In this document: positions 1-7,412 of the stretch, piece after piece
Layout of the letters: each line of letters opens with the position of its first letter
How positions within the stretch are numbered: the stretch's first letter is position 1
Origin: Flavobacteriales bacterium UBA7382
GTDB lineage: Bacteria > Bacteroidota > Bacteroidia > Flavobacteriales_D > Sanyastnellaceae
Assembly (NCBI GenBank): GCA_002469765.1
Contig: DKNS01000001.1
Span: 1-15,145, forward strand
Direction of reading: 5' to 3'
DNA length: 15,145 nucleotides
Position numbers and translations under genes: made by a program
Notes under the pieces: generated by a model
Seen by the model: only the letters and a program-made list of their open reading frames with translations
Told to the model about the DNA's origin: nothing
Database searches by the model: none

Positions 1-720
1 GCTGACTGTGATCGAGTTCTCACCAAGGGCAAGAGCTTGTGCATTGCCGTTGAACCAGTTGCCATTGGCCACAGTCTTTGCAACCCTGTAGTTGGCTCCA
101 CCTGATGGAAGGGAAGCCACATTGAGAACCAGAGTCTGAGCAGCAGAACTGTTTGGATCGTCTGGTGTCGTGGCTGTCAAAGCATGGGTCCATGCTTCGT
201 TTGGTCCCGGGGCAAACAAATTGCAATCGGCAATTGGAGTTCCGGGGTCTGCGGTCACAGCGTAGCAAGCATCTTGTTCTTCGCCATTGATGACCAAGCC
301 GTCGAATTCCACATCTCCACTTGAGAATTGGATTTTCACCGACCGGGCAAAAGACACCCCGCCCACAGTGATGCTGTTGTCACCTGGGATCAAGGGTTGT
401 GCGCTTGCCTGGAACCAGTTGCCATTGGCCACAGTTTTGACCACGCGGTAATTCGCGCCTGCTTCAGGAAGTCCTGCAACATTGATAGAAAGCGTCTGGG
501 CATCAGCGCTGCTGGGGTCATCCGCTGCGGTCAGCGTGATGACGTGTGTCCAAGTGGCATTGGGTCCCGCGTCAAACAACGAGCATTCGGAAATGGTCGA
601 AGATTGGGCCTGGGCACTGAGGCCAAAGAGTACACCGATCGTCAACACAATGAAATTGCGCCAAATTGACGTCGAGGTGTTTTCAGGACACGCGTCCCAA
701 TTGGTAAGAGAAGTAAGCAT
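1..720 (-). CDS. Secreted protein with ~120-residue tandem repeats, partial (C-terminus beyond window)
   Basis: An open frame of 240 codons starts at an ATG at 718-720 and runs off the left edge without a stop. The N-terminus has a polar stretch of about 19 residues, then a hydrophobic segment (about 20-35) ending in SAQAQS, which reads as a Sec signal peptide cleaved near residue 38. Two repeats follow with a period of exactly 120 residues: ECSLF (45-49) aligns with DCNLF (165-169), and YRVVKTVANGNW (91-102) with YRVAKTVANGNW (211-222). One Cys near each repeat start and another at 152 suggest disulfides. The repeats are Asn/Gly/Thr-rich and probably beta-sandwich. I do not recognise the family. 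Such repeats are common in Bacteroidota cell-surface proteins exported by type IX secretion, but the C-terminal sorting domain that would show this lies outside the window. No canonical TAnnTTTG box was found upstream; ATAATTTG (minus strand, about 782-789) is a partial match. Confidence 0.85.
   Translation of the reverse strand, partial: MLTSLTNWDACPENTSTSIWRNFIVLTIGVLFGLSAQAQSSTISECSLFDAGPNATWTHVITLTAADDPSSADAQTLSINVAGLPEAGANYRVVKTVANGNWFQASAQPLIPGDNSITVGGVSFARSVKIQFSSGDVEFDGLVINGEEQDACYAVTADPGTPIADCNLFAPGPNEAWTHALTATTPDDPNSSAAQTLVLNVASLPSGGANYRVAKTVANGNWFNGNAQALALGENSITVS
52..435. repeat. Two copies of a 360-bp coding repeat in the secreted protein gene
   Basis: The best-conserved DNA core of the repeat is an identical 24-base stretch at 52-75 and 412-435, exactly 360 bp apart and therefore in frame. 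It encodes the VANGNWF region of each protein repeat. Identity at third codon positions there suggests a recent duplication or gene conversion between repeats. The second unit is cut off by the window edge, so more copies may follow. Confidence 0.8.
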
Positions 721-871
721 TTTGTCGTGCTTTTGAGAGATTTTGTCGCACTAATTTAATCATTCATCCTAAAAAAGACAAATTATGATTGTGATTTTAG
801 TGGACAGGGTGTCGTGAACACACGATTCTGGTCCAGAGGGACTTGGGAAAAGCGATTTCTCGTGAAAGAAG

Positions 872-898
872 AAAGCCGGACCCCAAGGAGCCGGCTTT
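872..898 (-). terminator. Hairpin terminator after the fad operon
   Basis: AAAGCCGG (872-879) pairs with CCGGCTTT (891-898) around an 11-base loop. Read on the minus strand, the stem begins 25 bases after the fadE stop codon and is followed by a T-rich stretch (TTTCTTCTTTC), as expected of an intrinsic terminator. It separates the fad operon from the secreted-protein gene downstream. The rest of the 721-923 gap holds that gene's upstream region and nothing else that I can identify. Confidence 0.8.
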
Positions 899-923
899 TC
901 ATCAAGTTCAAGAAGCCAAAGAA

Positions 924-2723
924 TCAGTAGCTGTAAGTGCCTTTGTCGATCATCGCTTGGGCCACGCGGCGGCGGGCTTCTTTGGTGTTGAACGGGTCGA
1001 CTTTCGTGAAGCGTTTCATGCCCATGATCATCATCTTCAATTCGTCCCCTTCGGCAAAGCCCATCAGCGCTTCTTTGCCAGCGAAGTTGATTTTGTCTGC
1101 CACCCAAACCAGGTAGGTCTGCATCATGTCCGTGGGCAATGCCGCGACTTCAGCGCCTTGTTTGGCTGCAATTTTCTGGGCGCGCAGCACCAGACTTTCA
1201 GCGGTGTATGCCCACACGGCCATGTCTGCGATGCCCATGAGGATTTCTTGCTCTTTGGCGAGGGACATCATGAGCTTTTGTGCTGCAGACCCAGCCACCA
1301 TAAGGGTGGCTTTTTTGAAGTTCTTGACGTACGCCAAATGCTTTTCATAGATGTCCGAGGGAGCATTGCCAAATTCCGGAATGCCGGACAACTCGTTGGC
1401 CACCGCCATGGCGGGGGTCATCAAATCCAGCTCGCCTTTCATGGCCTTTTTCAAGATCATGTCGACGGTGAGCATGCGGTTGATTTCGTTGGTGCCTTCA
1501 AAGATTCGGTTGATCCGAGCATCTCGGTAGGCGTGTTCGGCGCGTGTTTCTGCGCTGTAGCCCATGCCTCCGTGGATTTGAACGGCCTCATCAACCACGT
1601 AGTCGGTGACTTCGGAGCCCAGGATTTTCATCATGGCGCACTCCGGGGCGAAGGCTGCGATGCCTTTGAGGGTGGCCTCGCCCTTGTCCATGCCACCCGC
1701 AGCCAAATCAGCGATGGCGTCGTCGATGTTTTGGGTGGCGCGGTACACCGCGGTTTCAAGGGCGTACGTCTGGATGGCCATTTCACCCAGTTTGTGGCGG
1801 ATGGCGCCGTATTTGCTGATGGGCCGACCAAACTGCTCGCGTGCGTTGGCGTATTTGACACTCTCTGTGATGGCGTCCTTGCACGAGCCAATGACCACCC
1901 CACCCAGCTTGATCCGGCCAATGTTCAGGATGTTGACGGCAATCTTGAAGCCTTTGCCGCGCTCGTAGAGCAAGTTTTCGGCCGGCACCAGCACGTCGTT
2001 GAAGAAGATCTGCCGGGTGCTGGACCCCTTGATGCCCATCTTTTTTTCCTCGGGGTTCATGGTGATGCCGTCATATCCCTTCTCGAGGATGAAGGCGCTG
2101 AGGTTGTCGTCGTCGTCGATTTTGGCGAACACGATCAGCACGTCCGCGAACCCGCCGTTGGTGATCCACATCTTCTGGCCATTCAGCACGTAATGGGTGC
2201 CGGTTTCATTCAGCTTGGCCTTGGTTTTGCCGCTGTTGGCGTCTGATCCACTTCCTGGTTCTGTCAAGCAATAGCATCCCTTGAGTTGGCCTGTGGCGAG
2301 TCCGGGAATGTACTTTTTTTTCTGCGCTTCGTTGCCGTAATAGAGAATGGGCAGCGTGCCAATGCCGGTGTGAGCAGAGAAACTCACCGCAAAGCTGTGC
2401 GCACCTCCCATGCTTTCGGTGATGAGCATGGTGCTTTTGAAGTCGAGTCCCAGTCCTTCCAATTCTTCAGGGACAGAGCTCCCGAGAAGCCCGAGCTCGC
2501 CGACTTCCTCCAAAAGTTGGGGGGTGAGCCCTTCTTCCAAGGTCTCGATGCGTTCGAGGTTGGGGATGATGCGCTGGTCCACAAAGTCGAGGCCGGTTTG
2601 GAGCATCATTCGGTGCTCTTCCGTCCATTCTTCTGGCGTGAAAATGTCGTCGGCACTCACGTCTCGAATCAAAAATTCACCGCCTGTGATGGCCTGTTGT
2701 GTGGTGGGGTTTCCAGATGTCAT
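924..2723 (-). CDS. fadE: Acyl-CoA dehydrogenase, FadE-like (long form)
   Basis: FAD-dependent acyl-CoA dehydrogenase performing the first step of beta-oxidation, acyl-CoA to trans-2-enoyl-CoA. The ATG at 2721-2723 gives 599 residues; a TTG two codons upstream is less likely. The N-terminal helical domain spans about 35-145. The middle beta domain has the family signature TEPGSGSD (154-161) and MWITNGG (185-191). The C-terminal helical domain contains REQFGRPI (295-302), IHGGMGY (383-389) and FEGTNEI (408-414), whose Glu409 is at the catalytic-base position. About 180 residues follow this core, an extension seen in VLCAD/ACAD9-like proteins and in B. subtilis FadE (about 594 residues), which suggests long-chain substrates. 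It is the last gene of the operon, 11 bp after fadA, and a terminator follows. Chain-length preference is inferred. The electron acceptor (EtfAB) is not encoded nearby. Confidence 0.95.
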   Translation of the reverse strand: MTSGNPTTQQAITGGEFLIRDVSADDIFTPEEWTEEHRMMLQTGLDFVDQRIIPNLERIETLEEGLTPQLLEEVGELGLLGSSVPEELEGLGLDFKSTMLITESMGGAHSFAVSFSAHTGIGTLPILYYGNEAQKKKYIPGLATGQLKGCYCLTEPGSGSDANSGKTKAKLNETGTHYVLNGQKMWITNGGFADVLIVFAKIDDDDNLSAFILEKGYDGITMNPEEKKMGIKGSSTRQIFFNDVLVPAENLLYERGKGFKIAVNILNIGRIKLGGVVIGSCKDAITESVKYANAREQFGRPISKYGAIRHKLGEMAIQTYALETAVYRATQNIDDAIADLAAGGMDKGEATLKGIAAFAPECAMMKILGSEVTDYVVDEAVQIHGGMGYSAETRAEHAYRDARINRIFEGTNEINRMLTVDMILKKAMKGELDLMTPAMAVANELSGIPEFGNAPSDIYEKHLAYVKNFKKATLMVAGSAAQKLMMSLAKEQEILMGIADMAVWAYTAESLVLRAQKIAAKQGAEVAALPTDMMQTYLVWVADKINFAGKEALMGFAEGDELKMMIMGMKRFTKVDPFNTKEARRRVAQAMIDKGTYSY

Positions 2724-2734
2724 GTCCAAGTGGA

Positions 2735-3910
2735 TTAAAGCATTTCAAACACGCCAGCTGCACCTTGGCCGGTGCCCACGCACATCGTGACGATGCCGTG
2801 TTTGGCGTTTTGGGTTTTCAGTTCATTCAGAAGTTGCACGGTGAGTTTGGCCCCAGTGCAACCCAGGGGGTGTCCAAGGGCGATGGCGCCACCGTGCACA
2901 TTGACTTTGGAGGGATCCAAATCCAGTTCACGCAGCACCGCCACGCTTTGAGAAGCAAACGCTTCGTTCAATTCATACAGCTCGATGTCACCGGCGGTCA
3001 AGCCTGCCTTGTCGAGGGCTTTGGGCACGGCATGGATGGGGCCGACGCCCATGATACGGGGCTCGAGTCCACTCACGTGGTACGATTTCAACCGCGCCAA
3101 GGGCTCCACCCCGAGTTCTTTCAGCATGCGTTCGCTGACCACCATTACAAAGGCCGCCCCATCAGAAGTTTGGGAACTGTTCCCTGCAGTCACGGAACCA
3201 CCTTCGGCGAAGACCGCTTTGAGCTTGGCAAGCGCTTCGGCATTGGTGCCACGTCGAACCCCTTCGTCGGTGTCGACAATGTGGGTGCGTTCCTGACGTT
3301 TTTCTTCCGCATCAAGGAAAATCTCCTGCACCTCAACAGGGGCGATGCCTTTCGCAAAGGCGCCGTTGTCAATCGCAGCGGCCGCCCTGCGGTGGCTTTC
3401 CACGGCAAAGGCGTCTTGATCTTCGCGGGATACGTTGAAATCCTTGGCCACAGCCTCCGCCGTCAACCCCATGCCCCAATACCATTCAGGGTTGTGCTTG
3501 GCGACACGTGCATTGGGCACAATCCGCCACCCGCCGAAGGGGATGGGGGACATCGTTTCGATGCCGCCGGCCACGATGCAGTCTGCGATGCCAGCGTGGA
3601 TCTTGGCCGATGCAATGGCGATGGTTTCCAAGCCGCTTGCGCAGTATCGGTTGACCGTCATGCCGGGCACTTTGTCTGTGTCCAATCCCATCAGCGACAC
3701 CATGCGACCGATGTTCAGCCCTTGCTCAGCCTCGGGAGTCGCGTTGCCGACAATCACATCGTCGATGCGCGTTTTGTCGAGCTGTGGGAAATCTGACACC
3801 AGCCGCCGAATGACCTGCTCTCCCAGGTCATCAGGCCGGAGAAATTTGTAAGCGCCTCGAGGGGCTTTGCCCACTGCGGAGCGATATCCGCCAACAATGT
3901 ATGCGTCCAT
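2735..3910 (-). CDS. fadA: Acetyl-CoA acyltransferase (3-ketoacyl-CoA thiolase)
   Basis: Thiolase of 391 residues, the usual family length, cleaving 3-ketoacyl-CoA with CoA to acetyl-CoA and a shortened acyl-CoA. The nucleophilic Cys90 lies in NRYCASG (87-93). The C-terminal catalytic elements are NEAF (315-318), GHPLG with His347, and the second catalytic Cys377 in CVGTGQG. GGIETMS (115-121) is also typical. No residue expected of an active degradative thiolase is missing. The start ATG (3908-3910) shares one base with the TGA of the upstream fadN-like gene (TGATG), implying translational coupling and a stoichiometric FadN/FadA pair. A biosynthetic acetoacetyl-CoA thiolase is a formal alternative, but the operon context favours beta-oxidation. 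Confidence 0.96.
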   Translation of the reverse strand: MDAYIVGGYRSAVGKAPRGAYKFLRPDDLGEQVIRRLVSDFPQLDKTRIDDVIVGNATPEAEQGLNIGRMVSLMGLDTDKVPGMTVNRYCASGLETIAIASAKIHAGIADCIVAGGIETMSPIPFGGWRIVPNARVAKHNPEWYWGMGLTAEAVAKDFNVSREDQDAFAVESHRRAAAAIDNGAFAKGIAPVEVQEIFLDAEEKRQERTHIVDTDEGVRRGTNAEALAKLKAVFAEGGSVTAGNSSQTSDGAAFVMVVSERMLKELGVEPLARLKSYHVSGLEPRIMGVGPIHAVPKALDKAGLTAGDIELYELNEAFASQSVAVLRELDLDPSKVNVHGGAIALGHPLGCTGAKLTVQLLNELKTQNAKHGIVTMCVGTGQGAAGVFEML

Positions 3911-6288
3911 CAGTTCCGGAGAATTTTGCCCTTTTGAACGAGGCTCTGCATGCGCTCAAGGGTCTTGCGCTCGGTGCAGAGTTCGAGGAAAGCCCGGCGC
4001 TCGAGGCCGAGCAAGTAATCTTCGCTGACTTCAGCGCGGGCACTCAAGTCTCCGCCACACATGACGTACCCGAGTTTTTCGCTGATCAATTTGTCGTGCT
4101 CAGAAATGAAGTTGCCCGCGTGCATGCTGCTTGCGCCGGCGTACACAATGCCCATGCCTTCTTGGCCCATCACGGTGATGTCCTTGCGCTTGACGGGTTG
4201 GGTGTACCCGGCATCGGCCAAGGCCAGCGCAGCGGCTTTGGCACGTGCGAGCTGGTCTTTGCGGTTGACCACGACTTCGTCGATGCCTTCTCGGAAATAC
4301 CCGAGTTCAAACGCCTCATACGCTGACGTGGCCACCTTGGCTTGTCCAATGGTCAAGAATCGCTCCCGCATGGCGTTGATGCGGATGTCGCCTTCACCCA
4401 GTTGGTCGTTCAGACGGAGCACGAATTCTTTGGTACCACCGCCGCCAGGGATGACCCCAACCCCGAACTCCACGAGGCCGATGTAGGTCTCGGCATGGGC
4501 CACCACTTTGTCCACGTGAAGGCAGACTTCACATCCGCCGCCAAGCGTCAATTGGTGGGGGGCTGCCACCACAGGAATGCCGCTGTAGCGCAACCGCATG
4601 GTGGTGTTTTGGAACATGCGGATGGCGTAATCGAGCTCGTCCCATTCCTGTTCGACGGCCAGCATGAAGATCATGCCCACGTTGGCTCCCGCTGAGAAAT
4701 TGCCGCCTTCGTTGCTGATCACCACCCCACGCCACTTGGGGTCGCTTTCCGCCAGGTCGAGGACCTTATTCAAGCCTTCAATCACCTCGGCACCGATGGT
4801 GTTCATTTTCGTGTGGAACGCGATGTTGAGGACGCCGTCTCCGAGGTCTTGGATGGTGGTGCCACTGTTGGACCATACCGTCTTGTCCTGGTCCAGCAAA
4901 GACAAAGCGATGCGGCCCTCTTGCCCTGGAACGGTTGTGTGTGTTTTGGAAGTCACGTCCCAACAGGTGCGCTTTCCATCGGCAACGCCATAGAAAGAGG
5001 TGGCGCCAGAAGCAACCAAATCGTGAACCCACGAGGCCACTTCCAATTCGCGGTCTGCGCACGCCTTCAATCCGGCCTCGAGGCCAATGGCGTCCCAGCT
5101 TTCAAATGCCCCCAACTCCCAACCAAACCCGGCACGCAAGGCGTCGTCAACTCGGAAAATTTCGTCACTGATCTCCGGGATGCGATGGCTCACGTAGGCG
5201 AAGACATCCGCAAAAATGCGGCGATAGAATTCGCCCGCTTGGTCTTGACCTTGGAACAGAAGCTGGGTTCTCGATTTCAAGTCATCCACCTGTTTGGCGG
5301 CGTCCAGGGTGGTGAATTTGACTTTCTGTTTGGGCTTGTACTCCAATGTCTTCAGGTCCAATGCATGGATTTCCTTCTTGCCGTCTTGAACCACCTTCTT
5401 GTAAAAGCCTTGGCCCGACTTGCTTCCCAGGTGTCCTTGATCCACCAAGTGCTGGACGAACGAGGGGATGCCAAAGACTTCCGCACGTTCGTCGTCAGGA
5501 CAATTCTGCGCAACCCCGCTGGCCACATGGACCAGGGTGTCGATGCCAACCACGTCGCAGGTTCGGAATGTGGCGCTCTTGGGTCGGCCCATGGCCGGTC
5601 CGGTCAGCTTGTCCACAGCCTCCACGGAGAGCCCCATCTCTTGCACAGCATGAAACAAAGCTTGGATGGCAAACACCCCAACGCGGTTGGCGATGAAGGC
5701 AGGGGTGTCCTTGCAAAGCACCGTTTGCTTTCCCAGGATGCACTCGCCGTAAGTCATGAAAAAGTCCAGGACTTCCGGTCGCGTGTCCTGTCCAGGGATG
5801 ATTTCGAGCAGCTGCAGGTACCTCGGCGGGTTGAAAAAGTGGGTGCCGCAGAAGTGTGCTTTGAAGTCTTCGCTCCGGCCTTCAACCAACATTGCCATGG
5901 GGATGCCGCTGGTGTTGGAGGTGATGAACGTTCCTGGCGTGCGGTGTTGCTCGACGCTTTCAAAGAGCTGCTGTTTGATGTCCAAACGTTCCACCACCAC
6001 TTCCAAGATCCAACCGCATTGCGCGATTTTATGGAGGTCATCTTCGAAGTTGCCAGTCTCGATGCGTTTGGCAAATCGTTTGCTGTAGAGGGGAGAGGGC
6101 TTGCTTTTTAAGCTCTTCTTGAGATGTCCCGATGCGATGGCGTTGCGAGGTCCCTCGTCGGAAGGCAAATCGAGGAGCAACACCTCCGCGCCACACTGGG
6201 CGAGATGGCACGCGATGGCAGAGCCCATCACGCCTGAACCCAAGACGGCAGCGCGTTTGATGCGGTGAAATGGAATGGAGGTGCTCAT
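3910..6288 (-). CDS. fadN: 3-hydroxyacyl-CoA dehydrogenase / enoyl-CoA hydratase fusion, FadN-like
   Basis: Bifunctional enzyme of 792 residues for the two middle steps of beta-oxidation. The NAD-binding hydroxyacyl-CoA dehydrogenase part comes first: Rossmann loop GSGVMG (17-22), THFFNPP with catalytic His150, Glu162 of the His-Glu pair, and DTPAFIANR with Asn201. Helical C-terminal dehydrogenase domains follow to about 420. The crotonase (enoyl-CoA hydratase) domain lies at about 470-690, with oxyanion-hole segment FSAGAN (531-536), GGGCE containing Glu587, and VEFGVGVIPGGGGT containing Glu607, so both catalytic acids are present. This dehydrogenase-first order is the reverse of E. coli FadB/FadJ and matches B. 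subtilis FadN in order and length (about 789). The start ATG overlaps the marR stop by 4 bases (ATGA). The stop overlaps the fadA start by 1 base. Confidence 0.95.
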   Translation of the reverse strand: MSTSIPFHRIKRAAVLGSGVMGSAIACHLAQCGAEVLLLDLPSDEGPRNAIASGHLKKSLKSKPSPLYSKRFAKRIETGNFEDDLHKIAQCGWILEVVVERLDIKQQLFESVEQHRTPGTFITSNTSGIPMAMLVEGRSEDFKAHFCGTHFFNPPRYLQLLEIIPGQDTRPEVLDFFMTYGECILGKQTVLCKDTPAFIANRVGVFAIQALFHAVQEMGLSVEAVDKLTGPAMGRPKSATFRTCDVVGIDTLVHVASGVAQNCPDDERAEVFGIPSFVQHLVDQGHLGSKSGQGFYKKVVQDGKKEIHALDLKTLEYKPKQKVKFTTLDAAKQVDDLKSRTQLLFQGQDQAGEFYRRIFADVFAYVSHRIPEISDEIFRVDDALRAGFGWELGAFESWDAIGLEAGLKACADRELEVASWVHDLVASGATSFYGVADGKRTCWDVTSKTHTTVPGQEGRIALSLLDQDKTVWSNSGTTIQDLGDGVLNIAFHTKMNTIGAEVIEGLNKVLDLAESDPKWRGVVISNEGGNFSAGANVGMIFMLAVEQEWDELDYAIRMFQNTTMRLRYSGIPVVAAPHQLTLGGGCEVCLHVDKVVAHAETYIGLVEFGVGVIPGGGGTKEFVLRLNDQLGEGDIRINAMRERFLTIGQAKVATSAYEAFELGYFREGIDEVVVNRKDQLARAKAAALALADAGYTQPVKRKDITVMGQEGMGIVYAGASSMHAGNFISEHDKLISEKLGYVMCGGDLSARAEVSEDYLLGLERRAFLELCTERKTLERMQSLVQKGKILRN

Positions 6289-6764
6289 GAGGAGGCGAGT
6301 GTCTTGTCGTTCAAAGGGGCCCAGTTGGTCGGAATCAATTGCTCAGGCGCTTCGAGCAGCTCGTTGAGTTTGGCGAGACCTTCCAACAGTTGGCCGGCGG
6401 CGTTTTCCCCCAAGAGCTCATGCAGTCGTGCATTTAACTCAATGACGAGTTCTCTGATTTGTTTTCTGGCGACCAGGCCTTCTTCGGTCAAAAAAACCCG
6501 CACGCGACGCTTGTCCTCGGCATCGGCCCTTCTCTGAATGAAGCCTTGGGCTTCCATGCCTTTCAAAGTGCGGGACAGGCTGGTGCTTTCCATGCCCATG
6601 CGTGGGCCGAGCTTGGTGCTGGGGGTGCCGTCTTTTTCAATGCTGAGCAAGGCGTACCCCACGCTGAGGGAGATTCCATTGTGTTCAGCCATGCTGGAGT
6701 AGAGGCGGGCCAGCTTGCTCCACCCCCATCGCAGTTGAAAATCAATCGTGTCTGAAGCGTTCAT
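6285..6764 (-). CDS. MarR-family transcriptional regulator, first gene of the fad operon
   Basis: A 159-residue winged-helix repressor of normal MarR size. The start is set at the ATG at 6762-6764; the frame stays open upstream for another 98 codons, but these overlap the operator region and the divergent gene and have no MarR similarity. The DNA-binding region has a recognition helix around MESTSLSRTLKGME (58-71) and a wing with ADAEDKRRVRVFLTEEG (80-96), the usual D..D.R pattern. Flanking helices (5-30, 97-140) are the dimerisation region. It is cotranscribed with fadN (ATGA overlap) and faces the RDD gene across an 84-bp gap holding two near-palindromes. I infer that it represses its own operon and perhaps the RDD gene, and responds to an acyl-CoA or fatty acid. 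The ligand cannot be read from sequence. Confidence 0.92.
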   Translation of the reverse strand: MNASDTIDFQLRWGWSKLARLYSSMAEHNGISLSVGYALLSIEKDGTPSTKLGPRMGMESTSLSRTLKGMEAQGFIQRRADAEDKRRVRVFLTEEGLVARKQIRELVIELNARLHELLGENAAGQLLEGLAKLNELLEAPEQLIPTNWAPLNDKTLASS

Positions 6765-6768
6765 GCGT

Positions 6769-6776
6769 CCAATGTA
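6769..6776 (-). promoter_or_regulatory. Predicted -7 element of the marR-fad operon
   Basis: On the minus strand the sequence is TACATTGG, one mismatch from the Bacteroidota -7 consensus TAnnTTTG. Exactly 4 bases (ACGC) separate it from the marR ATG, so transcription should start at or next to the start codon. A weak -33 tetramer (TATG) sits 19 bp upstream, inside operator copy 1. Confidence 0.5.
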
Positions 6777-6786
6777 CACGATGTTG

Positions 6787-6800
6787 CTGTGCGCGCATAG
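6787..6800. promoter_or_regulatory. Putative MarR operator, copy 1
   Basis: CTGTGCGCGCATAG is a near-perfect palindrome of 14 bp; only the third base pair is asymmetric. An identical copy lies 29 bp to the right. This copy covers the predicted -33 and spacer region of the marR promoter, a position suited to repression. Assignment to the adjacent MarR protein is by proximity and symmetry, not by a known consensus. Confidence 0.6.
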
Positions 6801-6815
6801 CTTTACGACATTTTT

Positions 6816-6829
6816 CTGTGCGCGCATAG
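6816..6829. promoter_or_regulatory. Putative MarR operator, copy 2
   Basis: An identical CTGTGCGCGCATAG, ending 7 bp before the -7 box of the RDD gene and covering its -33/spacer region. The centres of the two copies are 29 bp apart, a little under three helical turns. I saw no third copy elsewhere in the window. Confidence 0.6.
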
Positions 6830-6836
6830 GAACGAG

Positions 6837-6844
6837 TACATTTG
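6837..6844 (+). promoter_or_regulatory. Predicted -7 element of the RDD gene
   Basis: TACATTTG matches TAnnTTTG exactly and ends 4 bases before the ATG at 6849. A -33 TTG at the normal spacing is lacking (TCTG at 6815-6818 is closest), so the promoter may be weak. Confidence 0.55.
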
Positions 6845-6848
6845 AGCC

Positions 6849-7412
6849 ATGCTGGACAATCAACCTCAGAGGGTCGGAGCCGGGCCTCGATTGGCCGCCG
6901 CGGCCCTGGATTACGTGATGTCGACCTTGGCGGTGATGGCGTGTGCTTGGCAAGGGTGGGGCTGGCACCAACTCGTGGAGGCCATGCCAGGCCTCGATGG
7001 GGTTCGCGAGCTCTACGCCCCTGTGGAGGACATGCTGGTCGAGTTTGGACTGGAGCAAGGGTTGACCTCTTTGCTGGCGGCATCCGCCTTGCTTGGCGTC
7101 GCATACCCCATGGTGGAGGGCATTTCAGGGGCCAGTCCTGGCAAGCGGGTGATGGGGCTTCACATCGCGCGTCCTGACGGGACGCAGGGCGATCTTGGGC
7201 TCTACCTGCGTCGGTTTTTGGTCAAACACGTACGCCCCGTGTTCGCCACCTTGGGTGCAGTTTCAGGGATTTCAGTCCTTGGATTCTTGGCGGGACCTGC
7301 GGGGTTGGTGGTGATGCTGGGAACCTTGCTTCTGTTGGCCCCACACTCTCAGGCTCTTCACGACAAACTCGCGGGCACGGCTGTGTTCCTCAGAAGCGAC
7401 GTGGTCAAATGA
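6849..7412 (+). CDS. RDD-family integral membrane protein
   Basis: A 187-residue membrane protein. The family hallmarks are present: Arg14 and Asp21 in the first helix (RLAAAALDY), then GASPGKRVMGLHIARPDG (94-111) after the second helix, followed by LRRFLVKH (120-127), and a C-terminal HDKLAGT (171-177). Membrane segments are predicted at about 15-35, 74-92 and 132-165 (one or two passes). RDD proteins have diverse or unknown roles; some have been linked to ion/proton exchange, and no specific role can be given here. It is divergent from marR and may share its regulation through the operator pair. The 3' end overlaps the convergent ABC ATPase gene by 8 bp. The first ATG after the -7 box was chosen as start. 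Confidence 0.85.
   Translation: MLDNQPQRVGAGPRLAAAALDYVMSTLAVMACAWQGWGWHQLVEAMPGLDGVRELYAPVEDMLVEFGLEQGLTSLLAASALLGVAYPMVEGISGASPGKRVMGLHIARPDGTQGDLGLYLRRFLVKHVRPVFATLGAVSGISVLGFLAGPAGLVVMLGTLLLLAPHSQALHDKLAGTAVFLRSDVVK

Noticed and set aside
719..748. Short direct repeat ATTTTGTCG at 719-727 and 740-748 next to the secreted-protein start
   Set aside because: Nine bases in an A/T-rich stretch is within chance expectation and it has no symmetry suggesting an operator.
843..2246. 467-codon open frame on the plus strand
   Set aside because: Exactly antisense to the fadE coding region; the protein is rich in His, Phe and Gly without recognisable domains. It is a by-product of codon bias in a G+C-rich gene.
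2699..3796. 365-codon open frame on the plus strand
   Set aside because: Antisense to fadA, whose active-site residues are all conserved; the product has no domain and crosses the operon junction.
4813..6111. 432-codon open frame on the plus strand
   Set aside because: Antisense to the fadN-like gene, with no plausible domain, promoter or start context.
6765..7058. N-terminal extension of the MarR frame (98 more codons)
   Set aside because: It would cover the operator/promoter region and run antisense through the RDD gene; the 159-residue form is a complete MarR protein.
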